A DNA stretch of 64,000 nt from Bacteroidia bacterium (GTDB lineage: Bacteria; Bacteroidota; Bacteroidia; Bacteroidales; Bacteroidaceae): contig RZZX01000002.1 in assembly GCA_009929715.1 (NCBI GenBank), positions 17,339 through 81,338 on the forward strand. Reading direction: 5' to 3'. Within the stretch, counting starts at the first letter, position 1, and each line of letters begins with the position of its first letter. A program made the translations under genes and the position numbers. Below the pieces are notes generated by a model. That model was not told the DNA's origin, searched no databases, and was given only the letters and a program-made list of their open reading frames with translations. Positions 34,456 through 43,478 of the stretch are shown here, one piece after another.

Positions 34456-34510
34456 AGCAATGTTATAGAAAAATAAAATAATAGAGACTTTTTTTGTTGT
34501 CTGGGTTTAG

Positions 34511-34518
34511 TATCTTTG
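34511..34518 (+). promoter_or_regulatory. -7 box TATCTTTG for fecR
   Basis: TAnnTTTG box 50 nt before the fecR ATG at 34568, divergent from the sigma-factor promoter about 60 bp away. Confidence 0.65.
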
Positions 34519-34567
34519 TCGTAATAACTGTTTTATTTATAAAGCCTAGCTTGTGGAGTTTAAAAAT

Positions 34568-35569
34568 ATGGATGAATCACTCTTATTAAAGTATTTAAAG
34601 CATCAAGGAAGTGAAGAGGATTTTCAAAAGGTGGAAGCCTGGTGTGAGCAGTCGCCCGAAAACCGGAAGGTCCTTGAACAGCTTTATTATCTTCAGTTCG
34701 TCGGAACACGTGTGGAAGCGATGGAGCAGGCCGATACGGAGCAGTCGCTGTGTGACTTGAAAGCACGGATGCATAGGCGCGGCAACAGCCGTTCATCGGC
34801 GCCCTCTTCTTGGTGGAGTGGACGAAAAACATGGATGCCTCTTGCTGTGGCTTTTCTTGCTGGGCTTCTCTTTATGGGGGGGCTTGGTTGGGGTTGGTTT
34901 TCTGGCCGGATGGAACGTTATGCGGTGCTGACTGACCCTGGGCAGCGGGCGCAAGTGGTGCTGCCTGATGGTAGTAAGGTTTGGCTCAATTCATCGACCA
35001 AGCTAACTTATAAGCACTCTTTTTTTAGTCGGGAACGTTTAGTCGATCTTACCGGTGAGGCTTACTTCGAGGTGGCTCACGAGGATGCCCATCCGTTTAT
35101 TGTTAACGCTCGGAATATTCAAACGCATGTGCTTGGTACGCACTTCAACGTACGCGCCAGACTGGATGAATCGACCGTGGTTACGACACTTTTCAAAGGA
35201 AAGGTTCGGGTAGACTCGCCGCTCAACAGTGAACAAGGAAAGGTGCTCAAACCTGGACAAACGCTCTTGGTGAATGCTCAGAATTATCAAACAGAGTTGT
35301 TGGAGTATCCGTGCCCTGACGAAGTGTTGCTCTGGATTAAAGGGACTCTTCATTTTGAGCAAAAGACTTTGAAAGAGATTACCGAAACACTTGAACGACT
35401 GTATGATGTTCAGTTCATCTTTAAAGAGACGTCCATCCAACAAGAACGTTTTACGTGCGATTTTTCGACCGATATGAAACCAGAGGTTATCTTGTCTATC
35501 TTGGCACAGACGAACCGGTTGAAGTATGTTGCCCAAGGGCGTATCATTACACTTTCTAAAGCTCAGTAG
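34568..35569 (+). CDS. FecR-family anti-sigma factor
   Basis: About 333 aa inner-membrane protein controlling the neighbouring ECF sigma factor. It has an N-terminal cytoplasmic domain (LLLKYLKHQGSEEDFQKVEAW), one membrane helix (about 88-108, WMPLAVAFLAGLLFMGGLG), a periplasmic FecR domain (VLPDGSKVWLNSSTKLTY; RLVDLTGEAYFEVAH; VLGTHFNVRA; FKGKVRV) and a C-terminal DUF4974-like domain (DVQFIFKETSIQQERFTCDF). All domains are complete. ATG 34568 is preferred over the upstream GTG. No TonB receptor follows; the next gene is an antiporter on the other strand. Confidence 0.93.
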   Translation: MDESLLLKYLKHQGSEEDFQKVEAWCEQSPENRKVLEQLYYLQFVGTRVEAMEQADTEQSLCDLKARMHRRGNSRSSAPSSWWSGRKTWMPLAVAFLAGLLFMGGLGWGWFSGRMERYAVLTDPGQRAQVVLPDGSKVWLNSSTKLTYKHSFFSRERLVDLTGEAYFEVAHEDAHPFIVNARNIQTHVLGTHFNVRARLDESTVVTTLFKGKVRVDSPLNSEQGKVLKPGQTLLVNAQNYQTELLEYPCPDEVLLWIKGTLHFEQKTLKEITETLERLYDVQFIFKETSIQQERFTCDFSTDMKPEVILSILAQTNRLKYVAQGRIITLSKAQ

Positions 35570-35638
35570 TGGCTACTTCTGATTGTTTGTGTTCGACTTT
35601 TTGCTTACCCCGAGAAGTGATTCGGCGGGAGAAGGTAG

Positions 35639-37093
35639 CTATTCTTCTGTCTTGTTTTTCTCGGAAATAAGTAACAGCACATCGTTGGCTTTTAGTTTGA
35701 GCGAGCCGTTGGGAATCAAAAACTCTTCTCCTCGTTTAACAATCATGACGAGCGTTTTGGCTGGCAGATCCATAGTTTGGAGTGTGTCTGCCTTTTCAAT
35801 CATCTCTTTAGTTACAAGGATACTAGATAGATCACTATCGATCTCTTCTGGAAGTTCCACGCCAAAGGTGTGGTTCGACTCTTCAAATGGCACAGAGAGC
35901 TTTAAGAGTTTAGCGACAGCCGAGACAGTCGTTCCTTGTAGGATTAAGGATAGGATGGTTATGAAGAAAACAATGTTGAAGATGAGTCCGGAACCTTCTA
36001 CGTTGGCTACTACCGGGTAGGTGGCGAAGATGATAGGTACGGCTCCGCGAAGGCCCACCCACGATAGAAATAGACGGGATTTAAAGGTGATTTTCCGGAA
36101 AGGTAGCAGGGACAGAAAGATGCTTAGTGGACGAGCCACTAGGATCATAAAAACGCCTATCAGTAAGGCTACGAGGGCTACTTCAAGCATCTCGTGTGGG
36201 TTCACTAATAAGCCTAAACAGAGAAACATGATTATCTGAAACAGCCACGAGAGCCCGTTCAAAAAGGTGTCGATCTCTTTCCGGTGGATGATTTTGTGGT
36301 TACCCACCATCATGCCGGCAATATAGACTGCCAAGTAGCCGTTGCCATGAAGCAGATCAGTGATAGCAAACGTGAAGAAAATAAAAGCGAGTAAGAGGAT
36401 GGGGTAAAGTGATTCGTTGTCGATATTTATTTTATTGAGTATATATATAGCTAGCTTGCCTAGTAAATAACCGCCTGCTGCACCAACGATGAATTGAACC
36501 ACAAAAGACCAAGCAATGGTGGAGGTGGCCATCCCCGAGGAGTTAATGACCTGAATGATGACAATGGTGAGCATATAAGCCATCGGGTCGTTACTGCCAC
36601 TTTCAAGTTCCAACATGGGCCGAAGGTGGTGTCTCAGATTTATTTTCTGTGAGCGTAGGATGGCAAAGACTGAAGCAGAATCGGTAGACGACATGGTGGC
36701 TGCAAGAAGCAAAGAGGTGGTCAGTGGCATGGCGATGTTGCTCCAGCTCATGCCCGAAAGCCACCAGATAAAGAGGCCGGTGAAAAGTGCCGTGAGCAGT
36801 ACACCTACCGTAGAGAGAACGATGCCAGGCCCTAAGATAGGTCTGACTTCTTGAAATTTCGTATCCATCCCACCAGTAAAAAGAATCACACTTAAAGCGA
36901 TCATCCCGATAAATTGTGCCTCTTTGGCATTATTAAATTGAAGACCGAGCCCATCACTCCCAAAGAACATGCCTACGAGTAAGAAGAGAAGGAGGGCCGG
37001 CACACCGAACCGGTAGCCCGTTTTTCCAGCCAAAATGCTGACAAAGAGTAGTATGGATCCGATGAGTAAACTGTTTTCTGCTGTAAATATCAT
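35639..37093 (-). CDS. Potassium/proton antiporter (CPA family with TrkA-C domain)
   Basis: 484 aa. Twelve or so hydrophobic helices of the Na+(K+)/H+ exchanger fold, with MSSTDSASVFAILRS and ELESGSNDPMAYML (the acidic ion-binding region), GLRGAVPIIFATYPV, and a C-terminal RCK/TrkA-C domain (MDLPAKTLVMIVKRGEEFLIPNGSLKLKANDVLLLISE, read as two strands). This resembles CvrA/NhaP2 proteins, which export K+ in exchange for protons and are gated by a ligand. Single gene, convergent with fecR. Confidence 0.9.
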   Translation of the reverse strand: MIFTAENSLLIGSILLFVSILAGKTGYRFGVPALLLFLLVGMFFGSDGLGLQFNNAKEAQFIGMIALSVILFTGGMDTKFQEVRPILGPGIVLSTVGVLLTALFTGLFIWWLSGMSWSNIAMPLTTSLLLAATMSSTDSASVFAILRSQKINLRHHLRPMLELESGSNDPMAYMLTIVIIQVINSSGMATSTIAWSFVVQFIVGAAGGYLLGKLAIYILNKINIDNESLYPILLLAFIFFTFAITDLLHGNGYLAVYIAGMMVGNHKIIHRKEIDTFLNGLSWLFQIIMFLCLGLLVNPHEMLEVALVALLIGVFMILVARPLSIFLSLLPFRKITFKSRLFLSWVGLRGAVPIIFATYPVVANVEGSGLIFNIVFFITILSLILQGTTVSAVAKLLKLSVPFEESNHTFGVELPEEIDSDLSSILVTKEMIEKADTLQTMDLPAKTLVMIVKRGEEFLIPNGSLKLKANDVLLLISEKNKTEE

Positions 37094-37277
37094 AATCGAA
37101 GTTTGTTTAGGGTTAAAAACGGATCCTGTTTTAATGCGAGATTAAATGTGGAGACGTTTCGGATGAATGGGGTTGCCCGCTATTTTTTAAGTAGCACGAA
37201 GTTAGTCATTGAACCGAAAAAAAGAAAGAAATGTCGCTATTTAAGTGAAAAAAGAGGGTTAAATAAACTGAAATAGT

Positions 37278-37285
37278 TATTTTTG
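37278..37285 (+). promoter_or_regulatory. -7 box TATTTTTG for the uracil permease
   Basis: TAnnTTTG box 21 nt before the ATG at 37307. Confidence 0.6.
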
Positions 37286-37306
37286 CATTCAAATAACTAA
37301 ATACTT

Positions 37307-38488
37307 ATGGATTCGAACAACCTTTCTCCTTTTCGTAAAGGGGTGGTCGGCGTACAGTTCCTTTTTGTGGCTTTTGGGGCCACAGTACTCGTCCCTCTGT
37401 TAGTGGGTCTTGACCCGTCGGCGGCTTTATTTACAGCCGGTATTGGTACTTTAATTTTTCATGCCGTGACGCGCGGCAAGGTTCCTATTTTCTTAGGAAG
37501 TAGTTTCGCTTTTATTGCGCCTATTGTTAAGGCTACAGAGCTTTACGGACTTGCTGGCACGCTATCGGGTATGCTTGGAGTTGCGTTGGTCTACTTTGTG
37601 ATGAGTGCCTTGGTGAAATGGCAGGGGGTTAAACTGATTGAACGCCTTTTTCCTTCGGTGGTTATCGGTCCTGTGATTATCTTGATTGGGTTATCGCTTG
37701 CTGGTACGGGCGTCACGATGGCCAAAGAAAACTGGGTGCTTGCTTTGGTCTCCTTGGTAACAGCTGTTGTGGTATCGATGAAAGCCAAAGGGCTTTTAAA
37801 GTTGATTCCTATCTTTGCAGGCATCGTTGTTGGCTACGTCGTGGCTTGTTTGGGGTACGGCATTGATTTCACGGGAGTGCGAGATGCTGCTTGGATCGGC
37901 TTACCGCAATTTGTGTTCCCAGTTTTTTCGTGGGAGCCTATTTTGTATATGATTCCCGTGGCTATCGCTCCTGTTATTGAACATATCGGTGATGTTTATG
38001 TGGTTAATACCGTCACTGGCAAGGATTTTGTGAAGGATCCCGGCTTACACCGGACGTTGCTTGGCGACGGATTGGCTTGTTTGGCAGCTGGTTTCTTGGG
38101 TGGCCCTCCTGTGACTACTTATTCAGAGGTGACTGGTGCGATGTCTTTGACTAAGATAACTAATCCACAAGTGATTCGTATTGCTGCTATCACGGCGATT
38201 ATCTTTTCGGTTATTGGTAAGATAAGTGCCTTGTTGAAATCCATTCCAAGTGCTGTGTTGGGTGGTATTATGTTGCTGCTTTTTGGAACCATCGCTTGTG
38301 CCGGTATTGCCAACTTGGTGAATAGTTGCATCGATTTGAGTCGTACGCGAAACATTGTCATTGTATCACTGACTCTGACTATCGGTCTTGGTGGTGCAGT
38401 CTTATCGTGGGGACAATTCTCTTTGTCTGGCATTGGATTAGCAGCTCTCGTTGGCGTGGTTTTAAATCTTGTGCTGCCGAAAGACTAG
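37307..38488 (+). CDS. Uracil/xanthine permease (NCS2 family, UraA-like)
   Basis: 393 aa, about 12-14 membrane helices. The NCS2 pattern is clear: GVQFLFVAFGATVLVPLLVGLDPSAALFTAG at the N-terminus, FLGSSFAFIAPI, FPSVVIGPVIILIGLSLA, PVAIAPVIEHIGDVYVVN (substrate-binding Glu) and GGPPVTTYSEVTGAM. It imports uracil or another nucleobase with protons. Its stop codon overlaps by 3 nt the end of a gene remnant on the other strand. Confidence 0.92.
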   Translation: MDSNNLSPFRKGVVGVQFLFVAFGATVLVPLLVGLDPSAALFTAGIGTLIFHAVTRGKVPIFLGSSFAFIAPIVKATELYGLAGTLSGMLGVALVYFVMSALVKWQGVKLIERLFPSVVIGPVIILIGLSLAGTGVTMAKENWVLALVSLVTAVVVSMKAKGLLKLIPIFAGIVVGYVVACLGYGIDFTGVRDAAWIGLPQFVFPVFSWEPILYMIPVAIAPVIEHIGDVYVVNTVTGKDFVKDPGLHRTLLGDGLACLAAGFLGGPPVTTYSEVTGAMSLTKITNPQVIRIAAITAIIFSVIGKISALLKSIPSAVLGGIMLLLFGTIACAGIANLVNSCIDLSRTRNIVIVSLTLTIGLGGAVLSWGQFSLSGIGLAALVGVVLNLVLPKD

Positions 38489-38690
38489 TTATTTATAGCT
38501 GGGATTAATTCCTTTTTTTTAACCAACACGATGCGGGTTTTGCTAAAGTTTTCGGGAATACCATACTCCTTTGCTTCTGCAGCAATCTGAACGTTACGTT
38601 CTGTGCTGCTCTTCCTGCTTCAAACAGAGTTGGAGTTGAATTAGAGGAAAATAATAATTGCCCTAATATTGGAAAAGGGCATAAGACTAA
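38485..38690 (-). pseudogene. 3' remnant of an unidentified gene, frameshifted
   Basis: Two minus-strand frames read like one protein: first CPFPILGQLLFSSNS and TPTLFEAGRAAQNV, then QIAAEAKEYGIPENFSK, TRIVLVKKKELIPAINN and a stop at 38485-38487. The switch lies at ACGTTACGTT (38591-38600), a tandem 5-bp duplication whose removal would join the frames. No start codon is seen; the upstream end meets a terminator hairpin at 38686. I do not recognise the family. A decayed gene is the simplest reading; chance coding-like sequence is possible. Confidence 0.4.
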
Positions 38691-38726
38691 GCGTGAAGCC
38701 GATTTGGAATCACGCTTAGTTTTTTT
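38686..38726 (+). terminator. Rho-independent terminator
   Basis: Perfect 11-bp stem ACTAAGCGTGA/TCACGCTTAGT with a run of seven T. It would end plus-strand transcription coming from the uracil permease. Confidence 0.85.
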
Positions 38727-38764
38727 ATCACTCTTTTTGCTTTTGTCTCTTTTTTCAACTCTAC

Positions 38765-39454
38765 TTAGAACAACTGAAATTTGACACCGAACGATAAACT
38801 TAGGTAGTCGCTTGGCTTCAGAGAACTATTCGTTGCGGCACTTACCACATAGAGATCGCATGTACTGATTTCATAAAAGAGAGTCATCTCTTTGGCAAAA
38901 AAACGTTTAGGTGAATCAATCTTGTACGTGAGCCGTTGCCCTAAGAAGACATGTGTTCGGATCTTACTCGAAAAGCCATAATACCCTCGTGGGTATCTTT
39001 CCGGTTCTTTGACCCAAAACTCATCACCAAATACAGTGTTGAAGTAGAGGCCACATTCCAGAGGCTCAGCCGAGATATTTTTGCCTAAACAGACGCTCCA
39101 TGGGATGTAGTTTTGTTTGAGCGTCATGGCGATTTTCGCTCTTTGAGAAGAGTAGGTGGGGATAAACCCAAAAAGCCAATCTGTTTCCCATTGGTTATGC
39201 TTACCATAATCCCAACCCATTCCCATAGAGAGTAGTCCCATGTTGCCAGCAAATTGTAGTTTGCTGTGTGTGGGGATCAGTTTTTCCCAATGTTTACGGT
39301 AGCGTTCTACACGTCGGTCGTACCGATTAACAGACGCATTGGGTGTTACTTCTGTATCCATGTATTTATTCTCTGTTGGTTCATTGGCTTGGATAAAACC
39401 AGATAAACAGATTAAGTCCATCACGAGGAACATTTTAAAAAGGGACCACTTCAT
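38765..39454 (-). CDS. Hypothetical outer-membrane beta-barrel-like protein
   Basis: 229 aa with an N-terminal export signal (FLVMDLICLSGFIQA) and alternating aromatic/polar strands ending in Phe (LSFGVKFQLF), which suggests a small outer-membrane barrel. Motifs such as RRVERYRKHWEKLIPTHSK and GNMGLLSMGMGWDYGK are family-like, but I cannot name a family with confidence. The ATG at 39454 overlaps the phosphoesterase gene by 20 nt; an alternative ATG at 39433 would start just after that gene's stop and begins a cleaner signal peptide. The two genes clearly form an operon. Confidence 0.75.
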   Translation of the reverse strand: MKWSLFKMFLVMDLICLSGFIQANEPTENKYMDTEVTPNASVNRYDRRVERYRKHWEKLIPTHSKLQFAGNMGLLSMGMGWDYGKHNQWETDWLFGFIPTYSSQRAKIAMTLKQNYIPWSVCLGKNISAEPLECGLYFNTVFGDEFWVKEPERYPRGYYGFSSKIRTHVFLGQRLTYKIDSPKRFFAKEMTLFYEISTCDLYVVSAATNSSLKPSDYLSLSFGVKFQLF

Positions 39455-40238
39455 AAGTATAGCCGTTGGGGGTTATGGTGAAACATAAATAACTGCGACC
39501 TTTCATGCAGTCGCTTTGATAATAAAGTATCCCATCATTAAAAAGATCATTTACACTGACGCCGTGTCCATGGGCTACTGTACAGAATTGTAGGCCGGGA
39601 TATTGTTTGATACAGTAGTGGAAATACTTTGCTACATTGTCATTGAACACATCGGAATAAGGGCGTGCATGCATGCTCACGACTGTTTTGTTGAACTCCT
39701 CTTTTCTGTTGCCCAACTCTTGTTCCATGAAGTTGCAGTCGGGTATCGGTTCTGAATAGTCGTACTCTAAAGCGTTGGTGTTGAGACACACAAATTTAAC
39801 TTTTCCGGCAATGAAAGAGAAGTTTGTAGCACCGAATATGGCTTGGTAGGTATCTCTGCCCGTTCCCAAACAGTCGTGATTACCTATGATGACCACATAA
39901 GGAACGCGCAGTTTATTCATAATATCGCGCTGCCAAATAAACTCTTTCGTCACTCCAAAGTCACTGATGTCGCCCCCGTGGATGACAAAATCAATATCAT
40001 CTCGCCTATTTATGGCTCTGACAAAGGCGTTGGTCTCGTCATACCAACGTTGAGAATCCCCCATCGTAACAAAGCGGATAGTTGTTTTGTTACGGCAGTT
40101 TTTCTCGATTTCTTTGATGTTGTGGGCGTTGACTTCACGTTCGCCAGTGATGTGTACGTCGTAAGGGTGATAATCAATCAATTCACATCCCGACAAACCA
40201 AATAGTAAGCCGAAGATGTATCCATACGTTTTTACCAT
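39435..40238 (-). CDS. Calcineurin-like metallophosphoesterase lipoprotein
   Basis: 267 aa. The signal peptide ends at LSGC, a lipobox. Phosphoesterase metal-ligand motifs are in order: VTMGDSQRW, IHGGDISDFG, VIIGNHDCLG, VSMHARPYS and VAHGHGVSV. It acts in the periplasm or at the outer membrane; substrate unknown. It is distinct from the large phosphoesterase at 25724. The downstream barrel-like protein overlaps its 3' end, so the two may form a surface module. Confidence 0.88.
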   Translation of the reverse strand: MVKTYGYIFGLLFGLSGCELIDYHPYDVHITGEREVNAHNIKEIEKNCRNKTTIRFVTMGDSQRWYDETNAFVRAINRRDDIDFVIHGGDISDFGVTKEFIWQRDIMNKLRVPYVVIIGNHDCLGTGRDTYQAIFGATNFSFIAGKVKFVCLNTNALEYDYSEPIPDCNFMEQELGNRKEEFNKTVVSMHARPYSDVFNDNVAKYFHYCIKQYPGLQFCTVAHGHGVSVNDLFNDGILYYQSDCMKGRSYLCFTITPNGYTYEVVPF

Positions 40239-40345
40239 GTTATTTTACCTTTTTATGAAAACTAAATGCGAAGATAGAGTTTTCTCTTTGATGTTGTGCC
40301 AAAGAGGGGGCAAATAGGAAAAATAGAACAGTAAAAAGGTTTTTT

Positions 40346-41707
40346 TTATGGTTCTGTGTGAGTGGCTTCGGGGCTGTATTTTTTGATATAAATAAGGAGG
40401 CTGGCCATGGCGGTAAGGAAGGCCAACCCATCGGATACAGGCATACTCATCCAAATCCCTTTAAGGCCAAACCATTGCGGAAAGAGCATTAAGCAGGGTA
40501 AGAGGTAAACCAATTGTCGGGTGAGCGACAAGAAGATACTGATTTTAGCTTTCCCGATGCTTTGAAAGAAGTTGGATATGACAATTTGGACGCCAACGAA
40601 TGGGAACATCAGTATGCAAATTCGCACCCCTTCTGCTGCCATATCGATGAGGGTGTTATTATCTGTGAAAACGGCCGATACGGTATGTGGGAAAAGTTCG
40701 CAAATGACAAACCCACTGCTGGTGATGATTAATCCGGATAGAATGCCCAGGCGCAAGGTTTGTTTAACGCGGTGGTGTTGTTGTGCACCAAAATTGTAGC
40801 CGATGATGGGTTGCATGCCCATAGTTAGCCCGATCACAATCATGACATAAAGCGTGAGTAAACGGTTGATGATGCCATAAGCTCCTATGGCCATATCGCC
40901 TCCATGGTGCTGTAGCCCGTTGTTAATGAGAATCACAATGGCGCAAGCGCACACATTCATCAGGAAGGGCGACATACCGATGGCAAAGATGTTTTGAACA
41001 ATTTTTCTTTTCATGTGCCAGAAAGCACCTTCGAAATGAATCATGGTGTCTTTTCGCATAAAGTGGCTGATGACCCAAACCATACCGATGGTTTGAGAAA
41101 TGACAGTTGCCGTAGCAGCCCCTCGCATTCCCCATTTCAGGTAGAAGATAAAGAGAGGAGCAAGGATGATGTTTGCAAAGACTGTAACCATCGATGTCAG
41201 CATCGCTTTTCTTGGATAACCAGTGGCGCGCATTAAGTTGTTAAGCCCAATCATGGTGTACGAGATAGGAGTACCTAAAAGGATGATTTGCATAAAGCTC
41301 CGGGCATAAGGCAGGGTATCATGGCTAGCTCCGAAAAAGAGCAGAATCTCATCGAGGAAGATAAAAGAGAGGGTGCCAAAAAAAACCGAATTGGTTAGGC
41401 AAAGCATCAGGGTGTGCGATAGGATTTCGGTGGCTCCCTTGACATCTTTTTGTCCTAAGCGGATAGAGGCGAGTGTTGATCCACCAGCCGATACGAGCAT
41501 ACAAAAGGCGATGACTAGATTCATGAGCGGAAAGCTTACAGCCAAACCGGCAATAGCGATTGCTCCAACACCATGACCGATAAAAATACTGTCGATGATG
41601 TTGTACATAGAAGTTAGTGTCATGCCGATAATGGCCGGAACGGAGTATTCTAAGAGTAGTTTGCCAATGCGCTCTGTTCCTAGAATATGTGGGTTATTCT
41701 TATTCAT
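40346..41707 (-). CDS. MATE-family multidrug efflux transporter
   Basis: 453 aa with 12 hydrophobic helices in two homologous halves (YSVPAIIGMTLTSMYNIIDSIFIGHGVG; LINNGLQHHGGDMAIGAYGI...GLTMGMQPIIGYNFGAQ). This matches the NorM/DinF-type MATE family, Na+- or H+-coupled exporters of cationic drugs. Substrate is not predictable. It is a single-gene unit with its own promoter. Confidence 0.93.
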   Translation of the reverse strand: MNKNNPHILGTERIGKLLLEYSVPAIIGMTLTSMYNIIDSIFIGHGVGAIAIAGLAVSFPLMNLVIAFCMLVSAGGSTLASIRLGQKDVKGATEILSHTLMLCLTNSVFFGTLSFIFLDEILLFFGASHDTLPYARSFMQIILLGTPISYTMIGLNNLMRATGYPRKAMLTSMVTVFANIILAPLFIFYLKWGMRGAATATVISQTIGMVWVISHFMRKDTMIHFEGAFWHMKRKIVQNIFAIGMSPFLMNVCACAIVILINNGLQHHGGDMAIGAYGIINRLLTLYVMIVIGLTMGMQPIIGYNFGAQQHHRVKQTLRLGILSGLIITSSGFVICELFPHTVSAVFTDNNTLIDMAAEGVRICILMFPFVGVQIVISNFFQSIGKAKISIFLSLTRQLVYLLPCLMLFPQWFGLKGIWMSMPVSDGLAFLTAMASLLIYIKKYSPEATHTEP

Positions 41708-41759
41708 TCAATGGGTGTTACAATGTTGTGTGAGTTGTTATTTTCTCTTTTTGGTGCGA

Positions 41760-41767
41760 CAAAGGTA
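41760..41767 (-). promoter_or_regulatory. -7 box TACCTTTG for the MATE gene
   Basis: Minus-strand TAnnTTTG 53 nt upstream of ATG 41707. Confidence 0.6.
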
Positions 41768-41842
41768 CGAATTATTTGTCTGCTTGGTTAATATTTCGGA
41801 ACTTTGCATTTATTATTAACGTTTATAAAGAGAGGCTAATTT

Positions 41843-42493
41843 ATGAGTTTATCGAACGAAAAGGTGGTGGCGTTATTCGATTTTGATGGCGTTATTATGG
41901 ATACAGAATCACAATATACTGTTTTTTGGAATAGAATGGGACGTGAGTATCTGCAAGTTGAAAATTTCGGTCCTGGCATTAAAGGGCAGACTATGATGCA
42001 GATTTATGAGCGTTATTTTAAAGAAAAGAAGGAGGAGCAGAAAGTTATTAGTCAGTTGCTGTATCAGTACGAGCGGGAGATGACCTATAATTACATACCG
42101 GGTGTGGTCGACTTTATTGAGGATCTCAAACGGCAAGGGGCTAGGGTAGCCATCGTTACGAGTTCCGATGAGACGAAGATGGGTACTATTTATTCGTTTC
42201 ATCCGGAGTTGAGGGAACTGACAGAACGGGTGCTGACCGGTGAGATGTTTACGCGTTCCAAGCCAGCTCCAGATTGTTTCTTGTTGGGTATGGAGTTGCT
42301 AGGTGGAACACCAGAGTGTACCTATGTTTTCGAGGATTCGTTTCATGGTTTGCAAGCAGGCATGGATTCGGGGGCAACAGTTATTGGACTTGCCACAACC
42401 AATTCGCGCGATAGCATTGTCGATAAGGCGCATTTTGTTATTGATGACTTCCGCGAAATGACTTTCGATAAGTTGGTGGCGATGAGGCATTAA
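41843..42493 (+). CDS. HAD-superfamily hydrolase (beta-phosphoglucomutase-like)
   Basis: 216 aa. HAD motif I is FDFDGVIMDTES (nucleophile Asp and general acid Asp), motif II is VTSSDETK, the Lys is in RSKPAPDCFLLG and the acidic motif IV is YVFEDSFHGLQAG. The helical cap of subclass I follows motif I. It is probably a sugar-phosphate phosphatase or beta-phosphoglucomutase-like protein; exact substrate open. It stands alone between MATE and panB. Confidence 0.9.
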   Translation: MSLSNEKVVALFDFDGVIMDTESQYTVFWNRMGREYLQVENFGPGIKGQTMMQIYERYFKEKKEEQKVISQLLYQYEREMTYNYIPGVVDFIEDLKRQGARVAIVTSSDETKMGTIYSFHPELRELTERVLTGEMFTRSKPAPDCFLLGMELLGGTPECTYVFEDSFHGLQAGMDSGATVIGLATTNSRDSIVDKAHFVIDDFREMTFDKLVAMRH

Positions 42494-42552
42494 TTTGTTT
42501 CTCTTGATACTGAGTGCCTTGGGCGAGGGACTATTGAAAACTTTATGGTTTC

Positions 42553-42585
42553 TTTGTTTGTTCTTAATTAAATGTTGTAACTTTG
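42553..42585 (+). promoter_or_regulatory. Canonical promoter of panB
   Basis: TTTG (42553-42556), 21-nt spacer, TAACTTTG (42578-42585), 63 nt before the panB ATG. A full Bacteroides consensus. Confidence 0.8.
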
Positions 42586-42648
42586 CAGCCAATTTTTATT
42601 TTGATGGAATTTACTTATAATTTATAACTCACAAAATTTAATAAAGAC

Positions 42649-43470
42649 ATGGCTGGTTATATATCAGATGATACAAGAAAAGTGACGACTCATCGCCTCG
42701 TAGAAATGAAACAAAGAGGAGAGAAAATATCTATGCTAACTTCTTACGACTATACGATGGCACAAATCGTTGATGGCGCAGGCATCGACGTTATTTTGGT
42801 AGGCGATTCGGCTTCTAACGTGATGGCTGGGAATGTCACGACATTGCCCATTACTCTTGATCAGATGATTTATCATGGTAAGTCGGTTGTGCGTGGCGTT
42901 AAGCGCGCGATGGTAGTGGTCGACATGCCTTTCGGGTCTTATCAAGGCAATGAAATGGAGGGATTGGCTTCGGCTATCCGGATTATGAAAGAGAGTCACG
43001 CCGACGCCCTTAAGTTAGAGGGAGGAGAGGAAGTGATTGCTTCTGTTAAACGGATTTTAAGTGCCGGTATCCCGGTAATGGGACACTTGGGACTAATGCC
43101 TCAATCAATTAATAAATATGGTACTTACACCGTTCGGGCTAAGGACGAAGAGGAGGCTGATAAGCTGATTAAGGATGCTCATCTCCTCGAAGAAGCAGGT
43201 TGTTTTGCACTCGTGCTTGAAAAAATACCGGCTGCTCTTGCTGAACGTGTGGCTTCTGAATTGACTATTCCGGTGATTGGTATTGGCGCCGGTGGGGCTG
43301 TGGATGGCCAAGTATTGGTGGCTCAAGATATGTTGGGGATGAATAATGGTTTCCGTCCGCGTTTCTTGCGTCGCTATGCTGATTTGCATACCGTGATGTC
43401 CGATGCGATTAGTCGCTATGTTTCGGATGTGAAGAATTGTGATTTTCCTAATGAGAAGGAACAGTATTAA
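42649..43470 (+). CDS. panB: 3-methyl-2-oxobutanoate hydroxymethyltransferase
   Basis: 273 aa, catalysing the first committed step of pantothenate synthesis (ketopantoate formation from alpha-ketoisovalerate and methylene-tetrahydrofolate). Motifs: [31 protein letters not shown] (Mg2+-binding Asp), [17 protein letters not shown] (catalytic region), GHLGLMPQS and [10 protein letters not shown]. Full length for the family. The MFS gene follows after 8 nt, so they share a transcript. Confidence 0.97.
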   Translation: MAGYISDDTRKVTTHRLVEMKQRGEKISMLTSYDYTMAQIVDGAGIDVILVGDSASNVMAGNVTTLPITLDQMIYHGKSVVRGVKRAMVVVDMPFGSYQGNEMEGLASAIRIMKESHADALKLEGGEEVIASVKRILSAGIPVMGHLGLMPQSINKYGTYTVRAKDEEEADKLIKDAHLLEEAGCFALVLEKIPAALAERVASELTIPVIGIGAGGAVDGQVLVAQDMLGMNNGFRPRFLRRYADLHTVMSDAISRYVSDVKNCDFPNEKEQY

Positions 43471-43478
43471 TAAGGTGT

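Noticed and set aside
35583..36020. 145-aa plus-strand ORF after fecR
   Set aside because: Lies almost wholly antisense to the K+/H+ antiporter; Ser-rich translation, no start context or homology pattern.
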